Shown: positions 49,801-62,500 of the stretch, piece after piece
Layout: each line of letters starts with the position of its first letter
Position numbering within the stretch: position 1 is the first letter of the stretch
Assembly (NCBI GenBank): GCA_949152475.1
Contig: OX424555.1
Location: 100,473,515-100,537,514 of the forward strand
DNA from: Terebella lapidaria
Taxonomy: Eukaryota > Annelida > Polychaeta > Terebellida > Terebellidae
Length of the DNA: 64,000 bases
Reading direction: 5' to 3'
Program-made: the position numbers and the translations under genes
Notes under the pieces: generated by a model
What the model saw: the letters and a program-made list of their open reading frames with translations, nothing else
Databases searched by the model: none
Told to the model about the DNA's origin: nothing

Positions 49801-50850
49801 AGGGGAGTTCACACATTTATTCTGTTACTGTAGACCGACAAGACTCTCAGTTAGAGACTTACCAGGGGAGTTCACACATATATTCTGTTACTGTAGACCG
49901 ACAAGACCCTCAGTTAGAGAGACTTACCAGGGGAGTTCACACATATATTCTGTTACTGTAGACTGACAAGACCCTCAGTTAGAGAGACTTACCAGGGGAG
50001 TTCACACATATATTCTGTTACTGTAGACTGACAAGACCCTCAGTTAGAGAGACTTACCAGGGGAGTTCACACATATATTCTGTTACTGTAGACTGACAAG
50101 ACTCTCAGTTAGAGACTTGCCAGGGGAGTTCACACATATATTCTGTTACTGTAGACTGACAAGACTCTCAGTTAGAGACTTGCCAGGGGAGTTCACACAT
50201 ATATTCTGTTACTGTAGACTGACAAGACTCTCAGTTAGAGACTTACCAGGGGAGTTCACACATATATTCTGTTACTGTAGACCGACAAGACCCTCAGTTA
50301 GAGAGACTTACCAGGGGAGTTCACACATATATTCTGTTACTGTAGACTGACAAGACTCTCAGTTAGAGAGACTTACCAGGGGAGTTCACACATATATTCT
50401 GTTACTGTAGACTGACAAGACTCTCAGTTAGAGACTTACCAGGGGAGTTCACACATATATTCTGTTACTGTAGACTGACAAGACTCTCAGTTAGAGACTT
50501 GCCAGGGGAGTTCACACATATATTCTGTTACTGTAGACTGACAAGACTCTCAGTTAGAGACTTGCCAGGGGAGTTCACACATATATTCTGTTACTGTAGA
50601 CTGACAAGACCCTCAGTTAGAGAGACTTACCAGGGGAGTTCACACATATATTCTGTTACTGTAGACTGACAAGACCCTCAGTTAGAGAGACTTACCAGGG
50701 GAGTTCACACATATATTCTGTTACTGTAGACTGACAAGACCCTCAGTTAGAGAGACTTACCAGGGGAGTTCACACATATATTCTGTTACTGTAGACTGAC
50801 AAGACCCTCAGTTAGAGAGACTTACCAGGGGAGTTCACACATATATTCTG
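46850..50850. repeat. CCCTCAG / CTTGCC variant domain with 896-bp higher-order repeat
   Basis: Here many units read AAGACCCTCAGTT instead of AAGACTCTCAGTT, and some short units read GACTTGCCAGG instead of GACTTACCAGG. Neither is common elsewhere. Matching runs of CTTGCC units occur at 48707 and 49603 and at 49221 and 50117, both 896 bp apart (14 units). Confidence 0.82.
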
Positions 50851-52149
50851 TTACTGTAGACTGACAAGACTCTCAGTTAGAGAGACTTACCAGGGGAGTT
50901 CACACATATATTCTGTTACTGTAGACTGACAAGACTCTCAGTTAGAGAGACTTACCAGGGGAGTTCACACATATATTCTGTTACTGTAGACTGACAAGAC
51001 TCTCAGTTAGAGACTTACCAGGGGAGTTCACACATATATTCTGTTACTGTAGACTGACAAGACTCTCAGTTAGAGAGACTTACCAGGGGAGTTCACACAT
51101 ATATTCTGTTACTGTAGACTGACAAGACTCTCAGTTAGAGAGACTTACCAGGGGAGTTCACACATATATTCTGTTACTGTAGACTGACAAGACTCTCAGT
51201 TAGAGAGACTTACCAGGGGAGTTCACACATATATTCTGTTACTGTAGACTGACAAGACTCTCAGTTAGAGACTTACCACGGGAGTTCACACATATATTCT
51301 GTTACTGTAGACTGACAAGACTCTCAGTTAGAGACTTACCAGGGGAGTTCACACATATATTCTGTTACTGTAGACTGACAAGACTCTCAGTTAGAGACTT
51401 ACCAGGGGAGTTCACACATATATTCTGTTACTGTAGACTGACAAGACTCTCAGTTAGAGAGACTTACCAGGGGAGTTCACACATATATTCTGTTACTGTA
51501 GACTGACAAGACTCTCAGTTAGAGAGACTTACCAGGGGAGTTCACACATATATTCTGTTACTGTAGACTGACAAGACTCTCAGTTAGAGAGCCTTACCAG
51601 GGGAGTTCACACATATATTCTGTTACTGTAGACTGACAATACTCTCAGTTAGAGAGACTTACCAGGGGAGTTCACACATATATTCTGTTACTGTAGACTG
51701 ACAAGACTCTCAGTTAGAGACTTACCAGGGGAGTTCACACATATATTATGTTACTGTAGACTGACAAGACTCTCAGTTAGAGACTTACCAGGGGAGTTCA
51801 CACATATATTATGTTACTGTAGACTGACAAGACTCTCAGTTAGAGAGACTTACCAGGAGAGTTCACACATATATTCTGTTACTGTAGACTGACAAGACTC
51901 TCAGTTAGAGAGACTCACCAGGAGAGTTCACACATATATTCTGTTACTGTAGACCGACAAGACTCTCAGTTAGAGAGACTTACCAGGGGAGTTCACACAT
52001 ATATTCTGTTACTGTAGACTGACAAGACTCTCAGTTAGAGAGACTTACCAGGGGAGTTCACACATATATTCTGTTACTGTAGACTGACAAGACTCTCAGT
52101 TAGAGACTTACCAGGGGAGTTCACACATATATTCTGTTACTGTAGACTG

Positions 52150-53050
52150 ACAAGACTCTCAGTTAGAGACTTACCAGGGGAGTTGACACATATATTCTGT
52201 TACTGTAGACTGACAAGACTCTCAGTTAGAGAGACTTACCAGGGGAGTTGACACATATATTCTGTTACTGTAGACTGACAAGACTCTCAGATAGAGACTT
52301 ACCAGGGGAGTTCACACATATATTCTGTTACTGTAGACCGACAAGACTCTCAGTTAGAGAGACTTACCAGGGGAGTTCACACATATATTCTGTTACTGTA
52401 GACTGACAAGACTCTCAGTTAGAGAGACTCACCAGGGGAGTTCACACATATATTCTGTTACTGTAGACTGACAAGACTCTCAGTTAGAGAGACTCACCAG
52501 GAGAGTTCACACATATATTCTGTTACTGTAGACCGACAAGACTCTCAGTTAGAGAGACTTACCAGGGGAGTTCACACATATATTCTGTTACTGTAGACTG
52601 ACAAGACTCTCAGTTAGAGAGACTTACCAGGGGAGTTCACACATATATTCTGTTACTGTAGACTGACAAGACTCTCAGTTAGAGACTTACCAGGGGAGTT
52701 CACACATATATTCTGTTACTGTAGACTGACAAGACTCTCAGTTAGAGATTTACCAGGGGAGTTGACACATATATTCTGTTACTGTAGACTGACAAGACTC
52801 TCAGTTAGAGAGACTTACCAGGGGAGTTGACACATATATTCTGTTACTGTAGACTGACAAGACTCTCAGTTAGAGACTTACCAGGGGAGTTCACACATAT
52901 ATTCTGTTACTGTAGACCGACAAGACTCTCAGTTAGAGAGACTTACCAGGGGAGTTCACACATATATTCTGTTACTGTAGACTGACAAGACTCTCAGTTA
53001 GAGAGACTCACCAGGGGAGTTCACACATATATTCTGTTACTGTAGACTGA
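52150..53050. repeat. Higher-order repeat: ~579 bp, two copies
   Basis: Pairs of AGTTGACACAT units lie near 52192/52248 and again near 52771/52827, about 579 bp apart (9 units), with the same neighbours, including GACTCACCAGGAGAG. Confidence 0.72.
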
Positions 53051-56000
53051 CAAGACTCTCAGTTAGAGAGACTTACCAGGGGAGTTCACACATATATTCT
53101 GTTACTGTAGACTGACAAGACTCTCAGTTAGAGAGACTTACCAGGGGAGTTCACACATATATTCTGTTACTGTAGACTGACAAGACCCTCAGTTAGAGAG
53201 ACTTACCAGGGGAGTTCACACATATATTCTGTTACTGTAGACTGACAAGACTCTCAGTTAGAGAGACTTACCAGGGGAGTTCACACATATATTCTGTTAC
53301 TGTAGACTGACAAGACTCTCAGTTAGAGAGACTTACCAGGGGAGTTCACACATATATTCTGTTACTGTAGACCGACAAGACTCTCAGTTAGAGAGACTTA
53401 CCAGGGGAGTTCACACATATATTCTGTTACTGTAGACTGACAAGACTCTCAGTTAGAGACTTGCCAGGGGAGTTCACACATATATTCTGTTACTGTAGAC
53501 TGACAAGACTCTCAGTTAGAGAGACTTACCAGGGGAGTTCACACATATATTCTGTTACTGTAGACCGACAAGACTCTCAGTTAGAGAGACTTACCAGGGG
53601 AGTTCACACATATATTCTGTTACTCTAGACCGACAAGACTCTCAGTTAGAGACTTACCAGGGGAGTTCACACATATATTCTGTTACTGTAGACTGACAAG
53701 ACTCTCAGTTAGAAACTTACCAGGGGAGTTCACACATATATTCTGTTACTGTAGACTGACAAGACTCTCAGTTAGAGAGACTTACCAGGGGAGTTCACAC
53801 ATATATTCTGTTACTGTAGACTGACAAGACCCTCAGTTAGAGACTTACCAGGGGAATTCACACATATATTCTGTTACTGTAGACCGACAAGACTCTCAGT
53901 TAGAGAGACTTACCAGGGGAGTTCACACATATATTCTGTTACTGTAGACTGACAAGACTCTCAGTTAGAGTGACTTACCAGGGGAGTTCACACATATATT
54001 CTGTTACTGTAGACTGACAAGACTCTCAGTTAGAGAGACTTACCAGGGGAGTTCACACATATATTCTGTTACTGTAGACTGACAAGACTCTCAGTTAGAA
54101 ACTTACCAGGGGAGTTCACACATATATTCTGTTACTGTAGACTGACAAGACTCTCAGTTAGAGAGACTTACCAGGGGAGTTCACACATATATTCTGTTAC
54201 TGTAGACCGACAAGACTCTCAGTTAGAGAGACTTACCAGGGGAGTTCACACATATATTCTGTTACTGTAGACTGACAAGACTCTCAGTTAGAGAGACTTA
54301 CCAGGGGAGTTCACACATATATTCTGTTACTGTAGACTGACAAGACTCTCAGTTAGAGAGACTTACCAGGGGAGTTCACACATATATTCTGTTACTGTAG
54401 ACTGACAAGACTCTCAGTTAGAGACTTACCAGGGGAGTTCACACATATATTCTGTTACTGTAGACTGACAAGACCCTCAGTTAGAGACTTACCAGGGGAA
54501 TTCACACATATATTCTGTTACTGTAGACCGACAAGACTCTCAGTTAGAGAGACTTACCAGGGGAGTTCACACATATATTCTGTTACTGTAGACTGACAAG
54601 ACTCTCAGTTAGAGAGACTTACCAGGGGAGTTCACACATATATTCTGTTACTGTAGACCGACAAGACTCTCAGTTAGAGAGACTTACCAGGGGAGTTCAC
54701 ACATATATTCTGTTACTGTAGACTAACAAGACTCTCAGTTAGAGACTTACCAGGGGAGTTCACACATATATTCTGTTACTGTAGACTGACAAGACTCTCA
54801 GTTAGAGAGACTTACCAGGGGAGTTCACACATATATTCTGTTACTGTAGACTGACAAGACTCTCAGTTAGAGACTTACCAGGGGAGTTCACACATATATT
54901 CTGTTACTGTAGACTGACAAGACTCTCAGTTAGAGAGACTTACCAGGAGAGTTCACACATATATTCTGTCACTGTAGACTGACAAGACTCTCAGTTATAG
55001 ACTTACCAGGGGAGTTCACACATATATTCTGTTACTGTAGACTGACAAGACTCTCAGTTATAGACTTACCAGAAGAGTTCACACATATATTCTGTTACTG
55101 TAGACTGACAAGACTCTCAGTTAGAGACTTACCAGGGGAGTTCACACATATATTCTGTTACTGTAGACTAACAAGACTCTCAGTTAGAGACTTACCAGGG
55201 GAGTTCACACATATATTCTGTTACTGTAGACTGACAAGACTCTCAGTTAGAGAGACTTACCAGAGGAGTTCACACATATATTCTGTTACTGTAGACTGAC
55301 AAGACTCTCAGTTAGAGACTTACCAGGAGAGTTCACACATATATTCTGTTACTGTAGACTGACAAGACTCTCAGTTAGAGAGACTTACCAGGGGAGTTCA
55401 CACATATATTCTGTTACTGTAGACTGACAAGACTCTCAGTTAGAGACTTACCAGGGGAGTTCACACATATATTCTGTTACTGTAGACTGACAAGACTCTC
55501 AGTTAGAGAGACTTACCAGGGGAGTTCACACATATATTCTGTTACTGCAGACTGACAAGACTCTCAGTTAGAGAGACTTACCAGGGGAGTTCACACATAT
55601 ATTCTGTTACTGTAGACCGACAAGACTCTCAGTTAGAGAGACTTACCAGGGGAGTTCACACATATATTCTGTTACTGTAGACTGACAAGACTCTCAGTTA
55701 GAGACTTACCAGGGGAGTTCACACATATATTCTGTTACTGTAGACTGACAAGACTCTCAGTTAGAGACTTACCAGGGGAGTTCACACATATATTCTGTTA
55801 CTGTAGACTGACAAGACTCTCAGTTAGAGAGACTTACCAGGGGAGTTCACACATATATTCTGTTACTGTAGACTGACAAGACTCTCAGTTAGAGAGACTT
55901 ACCAGGGGAGTTCACACATATATTCTGTTACTGTAGACTGACAAGACTCTCAGTTAGAGAGACTAACCAGGGGAGTTCACACATATATTCTGTTACTGTA

Positions 56001-56199
56001 GACTGACAAGACTCTCAGTTAGAGAGACTTACCAGGGGAGTTCACACATATATTCTGTTACTGTAGACTGACAAGACTCTCAGTTAGAGACTTACCAGGG
56101 GAGTTCACACATATATTCTGTTACTGTAGACTGACAAGACTCTCAGTTAGAGAGACTTACCAGGGGAGTTCACACATATATTCTGTTACTGTAGACTGA

Positions 56200-59100
56200 C
56201 AAGACTCTCAGTTAGAGACTTACCAGGGGAGTTAACACATATATTTTGTTACTGTAGACTGACAAGACTCTCAGTTAGAGAGACTTACCAGGGGAGTTCA
56301 CACATATATTCTGTTACTGTAGACTGACAAGACTCTCAGTTAGAGAGACTTACCAGGGGAGTTAACACATATATTCTGTTACTGTAGACCGACAAGACTC
56401 TCAGTTAGAGACTTACCAGGGGAGTTCACACATATATTCTGTTACTGTAGACTGACAAGACTCTCAGTTAGAGAGACTTACCAGGGGAATTCACATATAT
56501 ATTCTGTTACTGTAGACTGACAAGACTCTCAGTTAGAGACTTACCAGGGGAGTTCACACATATATTCTGTTACTGTAGACCGACAAGACTCTCAGTTAGA
56601 GAGACTTACCAGGGGAGTTCACACATATATTCTGTTACTGTAGACCGACAAGACTCTCAGTTAGAGACTTACCAGGGGAGTTCACACATATATTCTGTTA
56701 CTGTAGACTGACAAGACTCTCAGTTAGTGACTTACCAGGGGAGTTCACACATATATTCTGTTACTGTAGACCGACAAGACTCTCAGTTAGGGACTTACCA
56801 GGGGAGTTCACACATATATTCTGTTACTGTAGACTGACAAGACTCTCAGTTAGAGACTTACCAGGGGAGTTCACACATATATTCTGTTACTGTAGACCGA
56901 CAAGACTCTCAGTTAGAGAGACTTACCAGGGGAGTTCACACATATATTCTGTTACTGTAGACTGACAAGACTCTCAGTTAGAGAGATTTACCAGGGGAGT
57001 TCACACATATATTCTGTTACTGTAGACCGACAAGACTCTCAGTTAGGGACTTACCAGGGGAGTTCACACATATATTCTGTTACTGTAGACTGACAAGACT
57101 CTCAGTTAGAGACTTACCAGGGGAGTTCACACATATATTCTGTTACTGTAGACTGACAAGACTCTCAGTTAGAGAGACTTACCAGGAGAGTTCACACATA
57201 TATTCTGTTACTGTAGACCGACAAGACTCTCAGTTAGATAGACTTACAAGGGGAGTTCACACATATATTCTGTTACTGTAGACTGACAAGACTCTCAGTT
57301 AGAGAGACTTACCAGGGGAGTTCACACATATATTCTGTTACTGTAGACTGACAAGACTCTCAGTTAGAGAGACTTACCAGGGGAGTTCACACATATATTC
57401 TGTTACTGTAGACTGACAAGACTCTCAGTTAGAGAGACTAACCAGGGGAGTTCACACATATATTCTGTTACTGTAGACTGACAAGACTCTCAGTTAGAGA
57501 GACTTACCAGGGGAGTTCACACATATATTCTGTTACTGTAGACTGACAAGACTCTCAGTTAGAGACTTACCAGGGGAGTTCACACATATATTCTGTTACT
57601 GTAGACTGACAAGACTCTCAGTTAGAGAGACTTACCAGGGGAGTTCACACATATATTCTGTTACTGTAGACTGACAAGACTCTCAGTTAGAGACTTACCA
57701 GGGGAGTTAACACATATATTTTGTTACTGTAGACTGACAAGACTCTCAGTTAGAGAGACTTACCAGGGGAGTTCACACATATATTCTGTTACTGTAGACT
57801 GACAAGACTCTCAGTTAGAGAGACTTACCAGGGGAGTTAACACATATATTCTGTTACTGTAGACCGACAAGACTCTCAGTTAGAGACTTACCAGTGGAGT
57901 TCACACATATATTCTGTTACTGTAGACTGACAAGACTCTCAGTTAGAGAGACTTACCAGGGGAATTCACATATATATTCTGTTACTGTAGACTGACAAGA
58001 CTCTCAGTTAGAGACTTACCAGGGGAGTTCACACATATATTCTGTTACTGTAGACCGACAAGACTCTCAGTTAGAGAGACTTACCAGGGGAGTTCACACA
58101 TATATTCTGTTACTGTAGACCGACAAGACTCTCAGTTAGAGACTTACCAGGGGAGTTCACACATATATTCTGTTACTGTAGACTGACAAGACTCTCAGTT
58201 AGTGACTTACCAGGGGAGTTCACACATATATTCTGTTACTGTAGACCGACAAGACTCTCAGTTAGGGACTTACCAGGGGAGTTCACACATATATTCTGTT
58301 ACTGTAGACTGACAAGACTCTCAGTTAGAGACTTACCAGGGGAGTTCACACATATATTCTGTTACTGTAGACCGACAAGACTCTCAGTTAGAGAGACTTA
58401 CCAGGGGAGTTCACACATATATTCTGTTACTGTAGACTGACAAGACTCTCAGTTAGAGAGATTTACCAGGGGAGTTCACACATATATTCTGTTACTGTAG
58501 ACCGACAAGACTCTCAGTTAGGGACTTACCAGGGGAGTTCACACATATATTCTGTTACTGTAGACTGACAAGACTCTCAGTTAGAGACTTACCAGGGGAG
58601 TTCACACATATATTCTGTTACTGTAGACTGACAAGACTCTCAGTTAGAGAGACTTACCAGGAGAGTTCACACATATATTCTGTTACTGTAGACCGACAAG
58701 ACTCTCAGTTAGATAGACTTACAAGGGGAGTTCACACATATATTCTGTTACTGTAGACTGACAAGACTCTCAGTTAGAGAGACTTACCAGGGGAGTTAAC
58801 ACATATATTCTGTTACTGTAGACCGACAAGACTCTCAGTTAGAGACTTACCAGGGGAGTTCACACATATATTCTGTTACTGTAGACTGACAAGACTCTCA
58901 GTTAGAGAGACTTACCAGGGGAATTCACATATATATTCTGTTACTGTAGACTGACAAGACTCTCAGTTAGAGACTTACCAGGGGAGTTCACACATATATT
59001 CTGTTACTGTAGACCGACAAGACTCTCAGTTAGAGAGACTTACCAGGGGAGTTCACACATATATTCTGTTACTGTAGACCGACAAGACTCTCAGTTAGAG

Positions 59101-59550
59101 ACTTACCAGGGGAGTTCACACATATATTCTGTTACTGTAGACTGACAAGACTCTCAGTTAGTGACTTACCAGGGGAGTTCACACATATATTCTGTTACTG
59201 TAGACCGACAAGACTCTCAGTTAGGGACTTACCAGGGGAGTTCACACATATATTCTGTTACTGTAGACTGACAAGACTCTCAGTTAGAGACTTACCAGGG
59301 GAGTTCACACATATATTCTGTTACTGTAGACCGACAAGACTCTCAGTTAGAGAGACTTACCAGGGGAGTTCACACATATATTCTGTTACTGTAGACTGAC
59401 AAGACTCTCAGTTAGAGAGATTTACCAGGGGAGTTCACACATATATTCTGTTACTGTAGACCGACAAGACTCTCAGTTAGGGACTTACCAGGGGAGTTCA
59501 CACATATATTCTGTTACTGTAGACTGACAAGACTCTCAGTTAGAGACTTA
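56200..59550. repeat. Higher-order repeat: 1475 bp, then 959 bp
   Basis: GTTAGTGACTT occurs at 56723, 58198 and 59157; GAGTTAACACAT at 56229, 57704 and, for its second type, 57834 and 58793. Offsets are 1475 between the first two blocks and 959 between the second and a shorter third. GTTAGGGACTT and GAGATTTACC variants recur in the same order. Confidence 0.85.
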
Positions 59551-62500
59551 CCAGGGGAGTTCACACATATATTCTGTTACTGTAGACTGACAAGACTCTC
59601 AGTTAGAGACTTACCAGGGGAGTTCACACATATATTCTGTTACTGTAGACTGACAAGACTCTCAGTTAGAGACTTACCAGGGGAGTTCACACATATATTC
59701 TGTTACTGTAGACTGACAAGACTCTCAGTTAGAGACTTACCAGGGGAGTTCACACATATATTCTGTTACTGTAGACTGACAAGACTCTCAGTTAGAGAGA
59801 CTTACCAGGGGAGTTCACACATATATTCTGTTACTGTAGACTGACAAGACTCTCAGTTAGAGAGACTTACCAGGAGAGTTCACACATATATTCTGTTACT
59901 GTAGACCGACAAGACTCTCAGTTAGAGAGGCTTACCAGGGGAGTTCACACATATATTCTGTTACTGTAGACTGACAAGACTCTCAGTTAGAGAGACTTAC
60001 CAGGGGAGTTCACACATATATTCTGTTACTGTAGACTGACAAGACTCTCAGTTAGAGAGACTTACCAGGGGAGTTCACACATATATTCTGTTACTGTAGA
60101 CTGACAAGACTCTCAGTTAGAGACTTACCAGGAGAGTTCACACATATATTCTGTTACTGTAGACCGACAAGACTCTCAGTTAGAGAGGCTTACCAGGGGA
60201 GTTCACACATATATTCTGTTACTGTAGACTGACAAGACTCTCAATTAGAGACTTACCAGGGGAGTTCACACATATATTCTGTTACTGTAGACTGACAAGA
60301 CTCTCAGTTAGAGAGACTTACCAGGGGAGTTCACACATATATTCTGTTACTGTAGACCGACAAGACTCTCAGTTAGAGAGACTTACCAGGGGAGTTCACA
60401 CATATATTCTGTTACTGTAGACTGACAAGACTCTCAGTTAGAGAGACTTACCAGGGGAGTTCACACATATATTCTGTTACTGTAGACTGACAAGTCTCTC
60501 AGTTAGAGAGACTTACCAGGGGAGTTCACACATATATTCTGTTACTGTAGACTGACAAGACTCTCAGTTAGAGAGACTTACCAGGGGAGTTCACACATAT
60601 ATTCTGTTACTGTAGACCGACAAGACTCTCAGTTGGAGAGACTTACCAGGGGAGTTCACACATATATTCTGTTACTGTAGACTGACAAGACTCTCAGTTG
60701 GAGAGACTCACCAGAGGAGTTCACACATATATTCTGTTACTGTAGACCGACAAGACTCTCAGTTAGAGACTTACCAGGGGAGTTCACACATATATTCTGT
60801 TACTGTAGACTGACAAGACTCTCAGTTAGAGACTTACCAGGGGAGTTCACACATATATTCTGTTACTGTAGACTGACAAGACTCTCAGTTAGAGAGACTC
60901 ACCAGGGGAGTTCACACATATATTCTGTTACTGTAGACTGACAAGACTCTCAGTTAGAGACTTACCAGGGGAGTTCACACATATATTCTGTTACTGTAGA
61001 CCGACAAGACTCTCAGTTAGGGAGCCTTACCAGGGGAGTTCACACATGTATTCTGTTACTGTAGACTGACAAGACTCTCAGTTAGAGAGACTTACCAGGA
61101 GAGTTCACACATATATTCTGTTACTGTAGACTGACAAGACTCTCAGTTAGAGACTTACCAGGGGAGTTCACACATATATTCTGTTACTGTAGACTGACAA
61201 GACTCTCAGTTAGAGACTTACCAGGAGAGTTCACACATATATTCTGTTACTGTAGACTGACAAGACTCTCAGTTAGAGACTTACCAGGGGAGTTCACACA
61301 TATATTCTGTTACTGTAGACTGACAAGACTCTCAGTTAGAGACTTACCAGGGGAGTTCACACATATATTCTGTTACTGTAGACTGACAAGACTCTCAGTT
61401 AGAGACTTACCAGGGGAGTTCACACATATATTCTGTTACTGTAGACTGACAAGACTCTCAGTTAGAGACTTACCAGGGGAGTTCACACATATATTCTGTT
61501 ACTGTAGACTGACAAGACTCTCAGTTAGAGACTTACCAGGGGAGTTCACACATATATTCTGTTACTGTAGACTGACAAGACTCTCAGTTAGAGAGACTTA
61601 CCAGGGGAGTTCACACATATATTCTGTTACTGTAGACTGACAAGACTCTCAGTTAGAGAGACTTACCAGGGGAGTTCACACATATATTCTGTTACTGTAG
61701 ACTGACAAGACTCTCAGTTAGAGAGACTTACCAGGGGAGTTCACACATATATTCTGTTACTGTAGACTGACAAGACTCTCAGTTAGAGACTTACCAGGGG
61801 AGTTCAAACATATATTCTGTTACTGTAGACTGACAAGACTCTCAGTTAGAGACTTACCAGGGGAGTTCACACATATATTCTGTTACTGTAGACTGACAAG
61901 ACTCTCAGTTAGAGAGACTTACCAGGGGAGTTCACACATATATTCTGTTACTGTAGACTGACAAGACTCTCAGTTAGAGACTTACCAGGGGAGTTCACAC
62001 ATATATTCTGTTACTGTAGACTGACAAGACTCTCAGTTAGAGAGACTTACCAGGGGAGTTCACACATATATTCTGTTACTGTAGACTGACAAGACTCTCA
62101 GTTAGAGAGACTTACCAGGGGAGTTCACACATATATTCTGTTACTGTAGACTGACAAGACTCTCAGTTAGAGAGACTTACCAGGAGAGTTCACACATATA
62201 TTCTGTTACTGTAGACTGACAAGACTCTCAGTTAGAGAGACTTACCAGGGGAGTTCACACATATATTCTGTTACTGTAGACTGACAAGACTCTCAGTTAG
62301 AGAGACTTACCAGGGGAGTTCACACATATATTCTGTTACTGTAGACCGACAAGACTCTCAGTTAGAGACTTACCAGGGGAGTTCACACATATATTCTGTT
62401 ACTGTAGACCGACAAGACTCTCAGTTAGAGAGACTTACCAGGGGAGTTCACACATATATTCTGTTACTGTAGACTGACAAGACTCTCAGTTAGAGAGACT

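Noticed and set aside
47683-50350. Open frames repeating GEFTHIFCYCRLTRLSVRDLP inside the satellite
   Set aside because: They arise wherever several 63-bp units follow one another, since 63 is a multiple of three. They have no independent start, no composition change and no flanking signals.
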